DNA of 64,000 nucleotides from JAVJQS01 sp040218815. Its GTDB lineage: Bacteria; Bacteroidota; Bacteroidia; Flavobacteriales_E; Vicingaceae. The position numbers were made by a program, and so were the translations under genes. Under the pieces are notes generated by a model, which worked only from the letters and a program-made list of their open reading frames with translations, was not told the origin of the DNA and ran no database searches. The stretch is taken from positions 1 through 64,000 of the forward strand of contig JAVJQS010000007.1 of the NCBI GenBank assembly GCA_040218815.1. The letters run 5' to 3'. This document shows positions 17,608 to 26,414 of this stretch, piece after piece (the stretch's first letter is position 1; every line of letters starts with the position of its first letter).

Positions 17608-17853
17608 ATGGATATTCAAAGCAGAAAAATCGAGTTTATTCAGGCATTTTTAAAGTTACAAAATGAAGAAACCATCTTGGAACTAGAAAAAACGCTCAAG
17701 AAGAAAATGGCTGAATTAGTTGGTGTTGAAAATCACAGCCCAATGTCCATAAAAGAGCTTAACCAAAGAATTGATCAGTCAATGAGTGACTCAGAGAACG
17801 GTCGTTTAAGCAAGGCCTCAGATTTGAAAGCGAAAATTGAAAAATGGAACTAA
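17608..17853 (+). CDS. Putative antitoxin (addiction module component type)
   Basis: The 81-residue charged helical protein lies directly upstream of a ParE/RelE-type toxin and overlaps it by 10 bases. The central SIKELNQRIDQSMSDSENGRLSKASDLKAKIEKW segment resembles the toxin-wrapping C-terminal part of putative addiction module antitoxins (helix followed by a short extended region). No DNA-binding motif is obvious at the N-terminus. A TAnnTTTG promoter box lies 20 bases upstream. The assignment depends mainly on gene order and size. Confidence 0.75.
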   Translation: MDIQSRKIEFIQAFLKLQNEETILELEKTLKKKMAELVGVENHSPMSIKELNQRIDQSMSDSENGRLSKASDLKAKIEKWN

Positions 17854-18161
17854 GCATTTATTGGACAAATTTTGCTGAAAAAGAACTCGAAAAAATATTT
17901 AAATACCACAAAGAAAAAGCGAGCTATCAAATCGCAAAAAAGCTCGTTAAAGGAATCTATGGTGCAACAATAAAACTTAAAACCCAGCCAAGAATAGGCC
18001 AGGTGGAGCCGATTTTAAAGGAAAGAAGTCAAGAGTTTAGGCATCTAATTTATAGGAACTATAAAATAATATATTGGCTCAACACCAATAAAAATCAAAT
18101 TGAAATCTTTGATGTGTTTGACACCAGACAGAATCCAACAAAAATTAAGAGAACAAAATAA
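17844..18161 (+). CDS. RelE/ParE family toxin (second module)
   Basis: The 105-residue basic protein has the ParE/RelE layout: IYWTNFAEKELEKIFKYHKEKA as the helical hairpin, LKTQPRIGQVEPIL as the loop, then RHLIYRNYKIIYWL and a last strand IEIFDVFDTRQNP. The RxLIYRNYKIIYW and FDTRQNP motifs are typical of ParE-like members of this superfamily. It overlaps the antitoxin by 10 bases. It is not closely similar to the toxin at 6544, so the two modules are independent. The target (gyrase or ribosome) is not decided by sequence. Confidence 0.83.
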   Translation: MELSIYWTNFAEKELEKIFKYHKEKASYQIAKKLVKGIYGATIKLKTQPRIGQVEPILKERSQEFRHLIYRNYKIIYWLNTNKNQIEIFDVFDTRQNPTKIKRTK

Positions 18162-18169
18162 TTTTTAAA

Positions 18170-18697
18170 TTACTCAGCGGCATCTTCAACATGTTTAAAA
18201 ATCGCTTTTAATTCTGTTGCACTTTCGGGCTTCATTTTCCCCGCTAAAATCAAACTCAACTGCCTTCTTCTTAATGCTGCAGCATAACGTTCTTTTTCAC
18301 GATCGGTCTCAGGAGTTAACTCCGGCACTTCAATAGGACTGCCATTTTGATCTACAGCTACGAAAGTATAAATGGCTTCATTGCACTTTTTCCGTTTGCC
18401 ATCAGCCAAATCCACATAAACATCCAAGTAAATTTCCATGGATGAAGTAAAAGCACGTGATACTTTAGCTTCAATAGTAACTACATCTCCTAATTTTACA
18501 GGCTGGTTGAAAGACACATTATTTACTGAGGCCGTAACCACTACTCTTCTCGAGTGGCGTTGAGCTGAAATACCTGCAGTAATGTCCATCCAGTTTAATA
18601 ACTGACCTCCCATTAGATTACCCAATACATTGGTGTCATTAGGCAATACAATTTTTGAAGTTTGAGCAAATGTTTCTTGAGCTTTTTTAGCTTTCAT
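18170..18697 (-). CDS. Acyl-CoA thioesterase (hotdog fold)
   Basis: The 175-residue protein has a single hotdog domain with the YciA/BFIT-type motifs: PNDTNVLGNLMGGQLLNWMD (near residues 19-38, with the catalytic Asn and Asp of this family), VVVTASVNNVSFNQPVKLGD and AKVSRAFTSSMEIYLDVY. Family enzymes hydrolyse acyl-CoA to free acid and CoA in the cytoplasm. A TAnnTTTG box lies upstream at 18811-18818, giving a leader of about 100 bases. It is convergent with the toxin gene (8 bases apart) and downstream of the SPOR gene on the same strand. Chain-length preference is unknown. Confidence 0.88.
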   Translation of the reverse strand: MKAKKAQETFAQTSKIVLPNDTNVLGNLMGGQLLNWMDITAGISAQRHSRRVVVTASVNNVSFNQPVKLGDVVTIEAKVSRAFTSSMEIYLDVYVDLADGKRKKCNEAIYTFVAVDQNGSPIEVPELTPETDREKERYAAALRRRQLSLILAGKMKPESATELKAIFKHVEDAAE

Positions 18698-18810
18698 CTC
18701 TTTGTTTTTTTATCGTTTAAAGTTTAGACAAAACTCGATTTTTACTTGCCTCGATTGGCTTTTGAGGCCCTACGAAATCGTGTTTCGGAACTGCGCTTTT
18801 TTTGAGCGCG

Positions 18811-18818
18811 CAAAGGTA
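18811..18818 (-). promoter_or_regulatory. -7 box TACCTTTG upstream of the thioesterase gene
   Basis: The minus strand reads TACCTTTG-CGCGC, matching TAnnTTTG. It lies just past the end of the SPOR gene and about 115 bases before the thioesterase ATG, so the thioesterase can be expressed on its own. Confidence 0.45.
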
Positions 18819-18824
18819 GGATTA

Positions 18825-19880
18825 TTAGTATTGCTTAACTAACAGCCAAGCAGAAGGATATTGATTATTTCTTACATCACTTAACAATGCTGTAGCTTCC
18901 TCACGAGTCGAAAAACTACCCATGCTCACTGCATGCAAGCTATTGTAAGTTCCAATTAAACGTGCGTTAAAGCCGTTGCTGGTTAATTTATTTACTAAAC
19001 CCTCGGCATTTGAAAGATTAGAAAAACATCCACCCAAGACATGAAACTTTAACCCACTTTTAGAATTTGATTTAGCAATAGCTGTGTTGTCTATTTTAGT
19101 CTCTGTTTCTTCTTTGCGATTATCTACAAATAGCTTAGACTTTTCACCAGTTGAAGAAACATAAGGGACAATTCCTTCGGCTAAGTTCAATTTTTTGTTT
19201 TCTAATATAGGTTCAACAGAAGGAATATTTACTGCATTGCTTTTATAAACTGCTTCTTCTGTATTTCCAAAATTCAAGCTTGAATATTGAATGTCTGATT
19301 TAGAAACCCAGTCAAATTGTTGGTTAAGCCAAAAAGCTGATGTTAATGCTAGAGCTAAGAAGGCTGCTGCTGGCAAATAATAACGTTTCTTTTGCTTCGC
19401 TTTTTCTTTTAATTCAGGAAGCTGCTCCTTTATTTTTTGCTCTTTTGTTTGACGTTCAACTGGCAAAGCTCGGAAAGAACTCAATCCAAAGGATTCCAAT
19501 AAAAAGTCGTTTTTAGCTTCCGCTACAAACTGAATATTTCGCTCTGGATCTAAGAAAAGTGTTCCAACCTTTTCTATTTTTATTTTATCTCCTTTATTTA
19601 ATCCAGCAATCGACTGATTTACAAAAGCCTGTATTAATTCATTGGCTTCAACATAAGATACTGAGCGTCTTACAGCAATGTGGTTGGTCAATAAACCATC
19701 ATTTACTTTTAAGTGCTTATTAAAGGAAATCTTTTTTGAAGGTGGAGTGAACTTATGCTGCGTTGCTTGCACCTTAGCTGGTGCATAGTTTGCTATAAAA
19801 CCACCAAATTCAGGCACCACTACACAGTCGTAGCTGTACAATAAATCGGCAATGTATACATCAATCTTAACGGTTTGCAT
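18825..19880 (-). CDS. HU-CCDC81 and SPOR domain protein
   Basis: The 351-residue protein is specific to Bacteroidota. It has two N-terminal HU-like CCDC81 domains (about 1-60 and 65-140; VVPEFGGFIANYAPA, HLKVNDGLLTNHIA, KVGTLFLD), a charged linker, one transmembrane helix (about 169-186), a periplasmic linker and a C-terminal SPOR domain (about 277-351; FHVLGGCFSNLSNAEGLVNKL). SPOR domains bind denuded peptidoglycan at division sites, so the protein probably links an inner-membrane or cytoplasmic partner to septal peptidoglycan. The bacterial HU-like part need not bind DNA. It is monocistronic or leads the thioesterase. Confidence 0.9.
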   Translation of the reverse strand: MQTVKIDVYIADLLYSYDCVVVPEFGGFIANYAPAKVQATQHKFTPPSKKISFNKHLKVNDGLLTNHIAVRRSVSYVEANELIQAFVNQSIAGLNKGDKIKIEKVGTLFLDPERNIQFVAEAKNDFLLESFGLSSFRALPVERQTKEQKIKEQLPELKEKAKQKKRYYLPAAAFLALALTSAFWLNQQFDWVSKSDIQYSSLNFGNTEEAVYKSNAVNIPSVEPILENKKLNLAEGIVPYVSSTGEKSKLFVDNRKEETETKIDNTAIAKSNSKSGLKFHVLGGCFSNLSNAEGLVNKLTSNGFNARLIGTYNSLHAVSMGSFSTREEATALLSDVRNNQYPSAWLLVKQY

Positions 19881-19958
19881 AGGCTGCGAAGATAGAAATT
19901 TTTCAATTCAGAAATGTTCTAATGTAACAATTAAATCAATTATGAATCGATTAATTAC

Positions 19959-19995
19959 GAATTACGAATGGTCTAATTTACCGCATTCGTAATTC
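19959..19995. repeat. 12-bp perfect inverted repeat
   Basis: GAATTACGAATG and CATTCGTAATTC are separated by 13 bases, between two minus-strand genes. The element belongs to the AATTACGAATTACGAAT type of intergenic repeat common in this phylum. It could act as a transcription terminator or mRNA end for the T9SS gene at 20035, but it has no T-tract. Confidence 0.5.
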
Positions 19996-20034
19996 ACAGA
20001 CTTGAATCCTAATAATTTGGGACGAAATTCTCTA

Positions 20035-21609
20035 CTACTGCTTCACTATCTTTCCAGAATTACTTCGGCCTTTGCTATCCCTCAATTGATACAAATAAAC
20101 CCCATCAGGCAAGTTATTGATATTAAATTCATTATTCGATTGAATAAAGTTTAACTCTTCAACTTTTCTGCCTTGACTATCAAATAAAGTAAATTGATAA
20201 CGCTCCATCACGTTATACTGGCGAAAGGTAAATTGCCCACTACTTGGGTTTGGAAAAATTGAATAATTCAGTTTATCAATTTTATCCGTTTCTTTTAGGC
20301 CAACTGGATTGTAATTTCCATTGGAGTCAACTTTAAGGATGTATAATTCTCGATTAAACGAATCTGTAAAATCTGTTTCTTGAACGGAGCCTACCATAAT
20401 CACATTACCTTCTGAATCTGTATTTAAAGCAGAAAATAGCAAGGTGTTGTCTCTCCTGTAATAACGATCAAAAATGATGTTTAAGTCCTTATCAAACTTA
20501 ATTAAATGAAAGTCTGTAGTATCTCCTCTGCCAAAAAGTGCCGATTGGTTGGAGGAGGTTCTTTTAGTAGTAGCAAAGTAAAAGCAATTACAAGTTGAAT
20601 CGTAAACCGCCCCTTTTGAGGATATTGAATATTCAGATGTATCTCTGGTCCCAATACGCTTATAGTTTAAGCGATTAAAGGCTGTGTCATATACAAATAG
20701 CTGAATATCAGCTTTATTATCCGTTGTGGTTGTAGGTGAGGTAGCAATAAGAAAAGTGCTATCGCTCGTCCAAAAACTATTAATTGGTGCAAAATCAATC
20801 GGAAATAAGTCATAAGGTCTAGAAGGGTAATCGAGTGGTGTTTTTTTAATCAGTCGATTATTTGAATCTAAATGAATCAAGTGGATGGGTAAGGTAAAAT
20901 AATTAGGGGGAGGGGAATATGTTCCACTAAATAAATAGCGGTCCCCATTTTCAGCAATTAAAAAATCATTCACATCACTTAGGTATAAGCTATCGACTGT
21001 ATTGAAGTAAATGTTTGTGCTTTCATTCAATTGTTGATCTATTTTACCAAATACTCCAAAAAAAACTTGTCGAGTATACTCAAAGACATGTCCTGATAAA
21101 AATATACTTTCTCCGATTTGATCCATAGTTTCGAAAGCAACTAAGGAGTCAATTAGGGTATCATTTACAGTAAAATCTATGAGATTAAAATCACTATCCA
21201 ATTTGTAAAACAACTTAGAATAATTATAAGGCGCAGCCGTTCGTAATGTAGCAGAAAATATAAAGATATTATCAGTATAAACCCCCGAAAGAGTTCCAAG
21301 CCAATTAAAAGAGGTATCAATAAACGGAAAAATACCTTTAGAAGATAGTTTTTTGCTGTTTAGGATTTCCCCTTTATTTGATAGTAAATAAAATTGAGTA
21401 AAAATTCTTCTATTTAAGGAATCTTTAGTTAATTCATTAATATTAGATGTAATTATTATTTGATCGTTTTCATTAATCAAAACACCTACCGGTAAATCCC
21501 AAGAAATCGTACTACTTTTTATCGTTTTTTCAAACGTTTGAGCTCCAAGTGGAGCCCAAACGATGATAATTAATAGATTTAAAATTAAGGTCCTCATATT
21601 TATTGCCAT
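20035..21609 (-). CDS. Secreted protein with T9SS type A sorting domain
   Basis: The 524-residue protein has an N-terminal signal peptide (MRTLILNLLIIIVWAPLGAQ) and a C-terminal sorting domain (YSIFPNPSSGQFTF ... NLPDGVYLYQLRDSKGRSNSGKIVKQ). The middle has repeated short strands with the pattern of loose beta-propeller blades (DSDFNLIDF, DSEGNVIMVGSV, KVDSNGNY), but I recognise no catalytic motif. The likely start is the internal ATG at 21597, three bases after the stop of the upstream lipoprotein gene, since the residues before it only dilute the signal peptide. Probably co-transcribed with that lipoprotein. Role unknown. Confidence 0.82.
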   Translation of the reverse strand: MAINMRTLILNLLIIIVWAPLGAQTFEKTIKSSTISWDLPVGVLINENDQIIITSNINELTKDSLNRRIFTQFYLLSNKGEILNSKKLSSKGIFPFIDTSFNWLGTLSGVYTDNIFIFSATLRTAAPYNYSKLFYKLDSDFNLIDFTVNDTLIDSLVAFETMDQIGESIFLSGHVFEYTRQVFFGVFGKIDQQLNESTNIYFNTVDSLYLSDVNDFLIAENGDRYLFSGTYSPPPNYFTLPIHLIHLDSNNRLIKKTPLDYPSRPYDLFPIDFAPINSFWTSDSTFLIATSPTTTTDNKADIQLFVYDTAFNRLNYKRIGTRDTSEYSISSKGAVYDSTCNCFYFATTKRTSSNQSALFGRGDTTDFHLIKFDKDLNIIFDRYYRRDNTLLFSALNTDSEGNVIMVGSVQETDFTDSFNRELYILKVDSNGNYNPVGLKETDKIDKLNYSIFPNPSSGQFTFRQYNVMERYQFTLFDSQGRKVEELNFIQSNNEFNINNLPDGVYLYQLRDSKGRSNSGKIVKQ

Positions 21610-22634
21610 TGAGGTTCTGGTCTACTAATTGCTGGGCATTGCGGTATTTGACCACAAAGAGACTTACACAAAGCAGTATAATAAGAAGCTGTATGACCCA
21701 TATTACCAAAAGAATTAGATGTAGTTTTCCTGTAGCGTACTGTTTTCAATTTGTCAAACCTAAAGCTTCCGCAACTGTTATTCCAAGCACTTCTTGCAGA
21801 TTGAAAATCAGATTCATTATCTGCCGCTGATCTACAAGTTGATTCGTTTCCACTAAAAACAAAGGATCCGCATGTAGAAAGTCCTTGAATTGTAGTATTT
21901 GTAATATTGTAAATAATACTATATTGTGCGGTACAAGTTAACTCATCAGCCCAATATTCACAAAGAGGTGCAGTTTTTTTATCAACCTCGTCAGCCGCAT
22001 GATTGTAAGCGGCACCACTGCAGCGTTCAGCAACTCCTGCTTTTGCATCTTGCAAGGTAACGCAGCCTATTCCTGCTCCAAAAATGCCATATAAAACATT
22101 CGCATATACTATTGCAGTACCAGAAGATACATCAATATCCCAAGTTAAGTCGATGTTTTCTGCTGTAATTGTCTCACTCAAAGAACTTGCTAAATCACTT
22201 GCTTCTGTATCAATTTCATCATAGATGTCATCGTTTAAACTTTCTAAGTCTTCAGCTAAAATATCAGAGCTTCCAACAGCTTCAAGATCTACATTAAAAC
22301 TCAACTCTTCGCCATTAACTCGCCGCTTTAAAGCATCTTCTCTTCCAGAGAGTCTAAAGTCTAAAGCAGACTCTGTATAATAGAAAGCCTTTTCGGCATC
22401 CATATCGCTTAGTGCATTGTTATTCATTACATCCGAAATAAATAATTGCAAATCATCCCAATAACCTGATGGAAAACCAGATTTATTGTTTGGCAATTTG
22501 TCTTTTTTTACTTTTTCAAAAGAATTATTAAGGGTGGTTTTATCATTTGTCTGAATATCTTCTTTTTCACATGCAGTAGAAAATACAACTGCTATAGCAA
22601 GCATATAGCTTACTTTTATCATATTTGATTTCAT
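21600..22634 (-). CDS. Cys-rich predicted lipoprotein, function unknown
   Basis: The 344-residue protein has a lipoprotein signal peptide with lipobox FSTAC (Cys22), so it should be anchored to a membrane. The mature part starts with a low-complexity acidic linker. A middle region rich in Glu, Asp and Ser follows (residues about 85-165). The last half carries ten cysteines in spaced pairs (GIGCVTL, VAERCSG, APLCEYW, LTCTAQY, STCGSF, STCRSA, NSCGSF, LCKSLCGQIPQCPA), suggesting a disulfide-rich extracytoplasmic domain. No family is recognised. It is followed at once by a T9SS-exported protein, and a large hairpin lies just upstream of its start. A partnership between the two exported proteins is a reasonable guess only. 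Confidence 0.75.
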   Translation of the reverse strand: MKSNMIKVSYMLAIAVVFSTACEKEDIQTNDKTTLNNSFEKVKKDKLPNNKSGFPSGYWDDLQLFISDVMNNNALSDMDAEKAFYYTESALDFRLSGREDALKRRVNGEELSFNVDLEAVGSSDILAEDLESLNDDIYDEIDTEASDLASSLSETITAENIDLTWDIDVSSGTAIVYANVLYGIFGAGIGCVTLQDAKAGVAERCSGAAYNHAADEVDKKTAPLCEYWADELTCTAQYSIIYNITNTTIQGLSTCGSFVFSGNESTCRSAADNESDFQSARSAWNNSCGSFRFDKLKTVRYRKTTSNSFGNMGHTASYYTALCKSLCGQIPQCPAISRPEPQWQ

Positions 22635-22642
22635 AACTTATA

Positions 22643-22705
22643 GTATTTAATTTAAAAAATTGCCTTTCTTTAAAGCGAAAGGCGAAGGCTTTTTAAATTA
22701 AATAC
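22643..22705 (-). repeat. Long hairpin just upstream of the Cys-rich lipoprotein gene
   Basis: A 16-bp perfect stem GTATTTAATTTAAAAA/TTTTTAAATTAAATAC (22643-22658 with 22690-22705) encloses a second 7-bp stem GCCTTTC/GAAAGGC (22662-22668 with 22677-22683). On the minus strand it ends 9 bases before the start codon, so the mRNA leader would be almost fully folded. The rest of the 332-base gap to kdsB shows a purine run near 22800 and no gene. Confidence 0.6.
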
Positions 22706-22966
22706 GCCAGTTAAAATTACCCGTGTTCCTTACCCAAAAATAGTATTGGTTTTTTGATTTTCTCTTGAACTTACTTTTACTCGTAAGGTATACTATTTCT
22801 GAGGGAGGGGGGTAGTAAAATATTGGTTAAAAGGCAATTAACCTTAAACCATTGGTTAGATTTTATTTTTTGAGGTAGCATAGAAATTGCAATATAGTAA
22901 TATGGCTTTAAAGCAGCAACTTTATCAACAAGTTAGTCTAATTTTTAAAGTTTCAGCTTTCAAGTT

Positions 22967-23692
22967 TCAAAGTTTTACTAAATCCTCAGGCGTATCCACA
23001 GAGAAGGCTTCTTCGTCGGTAATGGCTGTTTTTATGCGGTAGCCACTTTCAATCCAACGCAGCTGCTCCAAACCTTCTGCACGCTCCAAGCGACTGGGTT
23101 TTAGCTCGGTTATTTCTTTCAAAATATCACTTCGGTAGGCATACATGCCGATGTGCTTGTAAAAATTAAATTCTTCCAGCCATTGTTCTTTTGGAGAATC
23201 TCTTAGGTATGGAATACATTGGCGACTAAACAACACCGCGAAGTCATCATCATCCATTATTACCTTTGGTTTATTGGGATTCCATAGCTCTTCTTCCTCA
23301 TCAATTAGCTTCACCAAGGTCGCTATTTCAGTATTTTCTGAATGAAAACAGCTTAAAATTAAGTCAATTTGTCCCGGAGAAATAAAAGGTTCGTCACCTT
23401 GAATATTCACCACCACATCAAAATCCAACTCTTGTTTCTTCAAGGCTTCCAAACAACGGTCGGTTCCACTTGGGTGATCAGTTGAAGTCATTACCACATC
23501 ACCTCCAAACTCCAAAACAGCATCTACAATACGCTGATCATCAGTAGCAACTACCACATGTTGCAGAGCAGTTGCTTTTTTGGCTTGTTCGTAAACCCGT
23601 TGAATCATGGATTTACCATTTATATCTACCAAAGGCTTTCCTGGGAAGCGACTTGAAGCATATCGAGCAGGAATAATTCCAATTGAGCGCAT
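22967..23692 (-). CDS. kdsB: 3-deoxy-manno-octulosonate cytidylyltransferase
   Basis: This enzyme activates Kdo as CMP-Kdo, the donor for the inner core of LPS, in the cytoplasm. The 241 residues begin with the nucleotide-binding signature IGIIPARYASSRFPGKPL. They carry VVATDD, MTSTDHPSGTDR and VVNIQGDEPFI, all conserved in KdsB. The length is normal. It is divergent from dprA with only 41 bases between the starts. Assignment is secure; it confirms an LPS-bearing Gram-negative host. Confidence 0.96.
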   Translation of the reverse strand: MRSIGIIPARYASSRFPGKPLVDINGKSMIQRVYEQAKKATALQHVVVATDDQRIVDAVLEFGGDVVMTSTDHPSGTDRCLEALKKQELDFDVVVNIQGDEPFISPGQIDLILSCFHSENTEIATLVKLIDEEEELWNPNKPKVIMDDDDFAVLFSRQCIPYLRDSPKEQWLEEFNFYKHIGMYAYRSDILKEITELKPSRLERAEGLEQLRWIESGYRIKTAITDEEAFSVDTPEDLVKL

Positions 23693-23699
23693 GAATGAA

Positions 23700-23707
23700 T
23701 ACTTTTG
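23700..23707 (+). promoter_or_regulatory. -7 box TACTTTTG for dprA
   Basis: A full match to TAnnTTTG lies 27 bases before the TTG start of dprA, in the short divergent gap with kdsB. Transcription is expected to start near 23714. Confidence 0.45.
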
Positions 23708-23733
23708 ACGAAGATAAATAAATCTCGAATAGC

Positions 23734-24837
23734 TTGTCCAATTCTAACCTAAAATATCAACTCGCCCTTTCCATGATTCAAGGAATTGGAGATATCAGTG
23801 CTAAAAAGCTCATTGCTTATTGTGGAGGTGCGGAAGGAGTATTCAAAGAAAAGAAGCAACAGCTATTAAAGATCCCGGGCTTGGGCGAAAAGGCGGTAAA
23901 CACAATCCTTTCAGCTGATGTAATGAAGGAAGCTGAAGCTGAAATGGCATTTATTCAAGAACACAATATAGTACCACATTACTTCCTCGATAAATCATAC
24001 CCACAGCGATTATTGCATTGTGAAGATGGTCCAATTTTACTATTTACAAAAGGCAATATGGAAATGAATTCCGAAAAAATGATTGCCATTGTTGGAACTC
24101 GAAATGCAACTGTAAAAGGAAAGGCATTTTGTGAAAAATTGATAGAAGAATTGGCACAACATCAACCGACAATTATTAGCGGATTGGCTTACGGCATTGA
24201 TATTACAGCGCATAGAGCTGCTATTAAACACAACTTGCAAAACTTGGCGGTATTGGCCAGTGGATTGAATCAAATTTATCCAAAAACACATTTTAATACT
24301 GCTCAACAATTGCAAGATAATGGCGGAATAATTTCAGATTACCGCAGTAAAACTCAAATGATGCCCATGCACTTTGCAGAGCGCAATCGCATTGTTGCAG
24401 GCATGGCTGATGCAGTTATAGTTATTGAATCCTCTGAAAAAGGCGGCTCATTAATTACTGCAGATTTAGCCAACGGATACAACCGTGATGTTTTTGCTGT
24501 TCCAGGAAGAGTCGATGATAGTCAATCCTTGGGTTGTAATCGGTTAATCAAGTCAAATAAGGCCGCTTTGTTGGAGTCAGCCAAAGATATTGAGTACATC
24601 ATGGGCTGGGAAAAAAAGTCCAATTCAAAAAAAAATAGACAAGCCCAATTATTTGTTGATTTAAGCGATGCGGAAACAAAATTGGTTGAAATCTTAAAGG
24701 ATAAAGACGCTATTAGCATTGATGAGTTGAGCCTTTTAGCCAATTTCCCTATTAGTAAAACCACTACTATTCTATTAAATTTAGAGTTCAATGGTGTTAT
24801 ACAATCTTTGCCAGGAAAAATGTATCAACTTCAATAG
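23734..24837 (+). CDS. dprA: DNA-processing protein DprA
   Basis: DprA loads RecA onto single-stranded DNA taken up in natural transformation. The 367 residues have an N-terminal helix-hairpin-helix/SAM-like part (LALSMIQGIGDISAKKLI, LLKIPGLGEKAV), then the Rossmann-like DprA core (AIVGTRNATVKGKAFCEKL, SGLAYGIDITAHRAAI, LASGLNQIYPKTH, RNRIVAGMADAVIVIES, VFAVPGRVDDSQSLGCN) and a C-terminal winged-helix domain (SIDELSLLANFPISKT). The start is a TTG (23734), chosen because it adds the conserved N-terminal residues and follows a good promoter box; the first ATG is 13 codons later. No other competence gene is near. Confidence 0.95.
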   Translation: MSNSNLKYQLALSMIQGIGDISAKKLIAYCGGAEGVFKEKKQQLLKIPGLGEKAVNTILSADVMKEAEAEMAFIQEHNIVPHYFLDKSYPQRLLHCEDGPILLFTKGNMEMNSEKMIAIVGTRNATVKGKAFCEKLIEELAQHQPTIISGLAYGIDITAHRAAIKHNLQNLAVLASGLNQIYPKTHFNTAQQLQDNGGIISDYRSKTQMMPMHFAERNRIVAGMADAVIVIESSEKGGSLITADLANGYNRDVFAVPGRVDDSQSLGCNRLIKSNKAALLESAKDIEYIMGWEKKSNSKKNRQAQLFVDLSDAETKLVEILKDKDAISIDELSLLANFPISKTTTILLNLEFNGVIQSLPGKMYQLQ

Positions 24838-24869
24838 ATCAAACTTATTGGCTGCGATTCAATTTTATT

Positions 24870-24877
24870 TACATTTG
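24870..24877 (+). promoter_or_regulatory. -7 box TACATTTG for gdhA
   Basis: This full match to TAnnTTTG is 37 bases before the gdhA ATG, with a TTGG about 20 bases further up that could serve as a degenerate -33 element. Confidence 0.45.
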
Positions 24878-24914
24878 TTCCGCAAAAAAGAAATTCATTT
24901 TATTTAGATAAACG

Positions 24915-26288
24915 ATGAGTACCACAAAAAAAAGCGATAGCAAAGCCATAGACAAAAAGGTAAATGACTTTGTAAATAAAGTAAAAGAGAAGAATGCACA
25001 TGAGCCTGAATTTTTGCAAGCTGTGCATGAAGTTGCCGAAACGGTAATTCCTTTTATCGAAAAAAATAAAAAATACCAAGTAGATAATTTATTGGAAAGA
25101 ATGGTAGAGCCTGAGCGTGTAATCATGTTTAGAGTGCCATGGATGGATGATAAAGGAAAAGCACAGGTGAATAGAGGGTTTAGAATTCAAATGAATTCTG
25201 CTATTGGCCCTTACAAAGGTGGTTTGCGCTTTCACCCAACAGTAAACTTGAGTGTATTGAAGTTTTTAGCTTTTGAGCAGGTATTCAAGAACAGCTTAAC
25301 CACATTGCCAATGGGTGGTGGAAAAGGTGGAGCTGACTTTGATCCAAAAGGAAAATCAGACAATGAAGTGATGCGTTTTTGCCAAAGCTTTATGACAGAA
25401 CTTTCGAAGTATATTGGAGCAGATACAGATGTACCTGCTGGTGATATTGGAGTTGGTGGAAGAGAAATTGGCTTTATGTTTGGGCAGTACAAGCGTTTGC
25501 GCAATGAGTTCACAGGCGTTTTAACAGGAAAAGGTCGCTCTTTTGGTGGAAGTTTAATTCGCCCTGAAGCAACTGGTTATGGTGCTGTTTATTTTGTAAA
25601 AGAAATGCTAGGTTCACGTGGCGACAGCTTAAAAGGCAAGACAGTAGCTATTTCTGGTTCTGGAAACGTTGCACAGTACGCTTGCGAAAAAGCGATACAA
25701 TTAGGCGCAAAAGTTTTAACCATGTCTGATTCAGGTGGATACATTTACGATAAGGATGGTATTGATGCGAAGAAGTTAGCCTTCATCATGAACTTGAAAA
25801 ACGTAAAGCGAGGAAGAATTTCAGAGTATGCCAAAAAATATGGCGCAGAATACCATGAAGGCGATCGACCTTGGAGCGTAAAGTGCGATGTTGCCATGCC
25901 ATGTGCTACACAAAATGAATTAAACCAAGCAGAAGCAAAAACCTTAATTAAAAATGGTGCTACTGTGATTGCAGAAGGAGCTAACATGCCATGTACTCCA
26001 GAGGCGGTTGAAGAATTTCTTAAAGCAAAAATATTCTTCGCACCAGGAAAAGCATCAAATGCTGGTGGTGTAGCAACTTCAGGCTTGGAAATGAGCCAAA
26101 ACTCTATGCGTTACTCTTGGACTGCAGAAGAAGTTGACAAAAAACTTCACGAAATCATGACTGACATTCACAAAGCTTGTGTAGAGTATGGTTGTGATGA
26201 AAAAGGTTTTGTTGATTACGTTAAAGGAGCTAACATTGCTGGTTTTGTTAAAGTTGCTGATGCAATGATGGCACAAGGCATTGTCTAA
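24915..26288 (+). CDS. gdhA: NADP-type glutamate dehydrogenase
   Basis: This enzyme interconverts 2-oxoglutarate plus ammonia and glutamate. The 457 residues match the hexameric bacterial GDH type. The substrate-binding region reads GPYKGGLRFHPTVNLSVLKFLAFEQ, the catalytic Lys lies in PMGGGKGGADFDP, and TDVPAGDIGVGGREIGFM, a Rossmann dinucleotide motif SGSGNVAQYACEKA and the C-terminal ASNAGGVATSGLEMSQN follow. The GGGKGGADFDPKGKSD form is that of NADPH-linked biosynthetic enzymes. It is monocistronic, with its own promoter box and a strong terminator. A short Lys-rich N-terminal extension precedes the core. Confidence 0.96.
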   Translation: MSTTKKSDSKAIDKKVNDFVNKVKEKNAHEPEFLQAVHEVAETVIPFIEKNKKYQVDNLLERMVEPERVIMFRVPWMDDKGKAQVNRGFRIQMNSAIGPYKGGLRFHPTVNLSVLKFLAFEQVFKNSLTTLPMGGGKGGADFDPKGKSDNEVMRFCQSFMTELSKYIGADTDVPAGDIGVGGREIGFMFGQYKRLRNEFTGVLTGKGRSFGGSLIRPEATGYGAVYFVKEMLGSRGDSLKGKTVAISGSGNVAQYACEKAIQLGAKVLTMSDSGGYIYDKDGIDAKKLAFIMNLKNVKRGRISEYAKKYGAEYHEGDRPWSVKCDVAMPCATQNELNQAEAKTLIKNGATVIAEGANMPCTPEAVEEFLKAKIFFAPGKASNAGGVATSGLEMSQNSMRYSWTAEEVDKKLHEIMTDIHKACVEYGCDEKGFVDYVKGANIAGFVKVADAMMAQGIV

Positions 26289-26308
26289 ATTTAGATATCT
26301 CTTAATGG

Positions 26309-26340
26309 AGGCGAATAACGAAAGTTGTTCGCCTTTTTTT
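26309..26340 (+). terminator. Rho-independent terminator after gdhA
   Basis: An 11-bp stem (AGGCGAATAAC pairing with GTTGTTCGCCT, one G-T wobble) is closed by a GAAA tetraloop and followed by seven T. It begins 20 bases after the gdhA stop. This is the clearest terminator in the window. Confidence 0.92.
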
Positions 26341-26414
26341 ATGGAATTAAACTACTTTTATTGATTGGTGTTTAAGTTCGTAATCCATCAACACGACTAA
26401 ATAAAATCCCCTTT

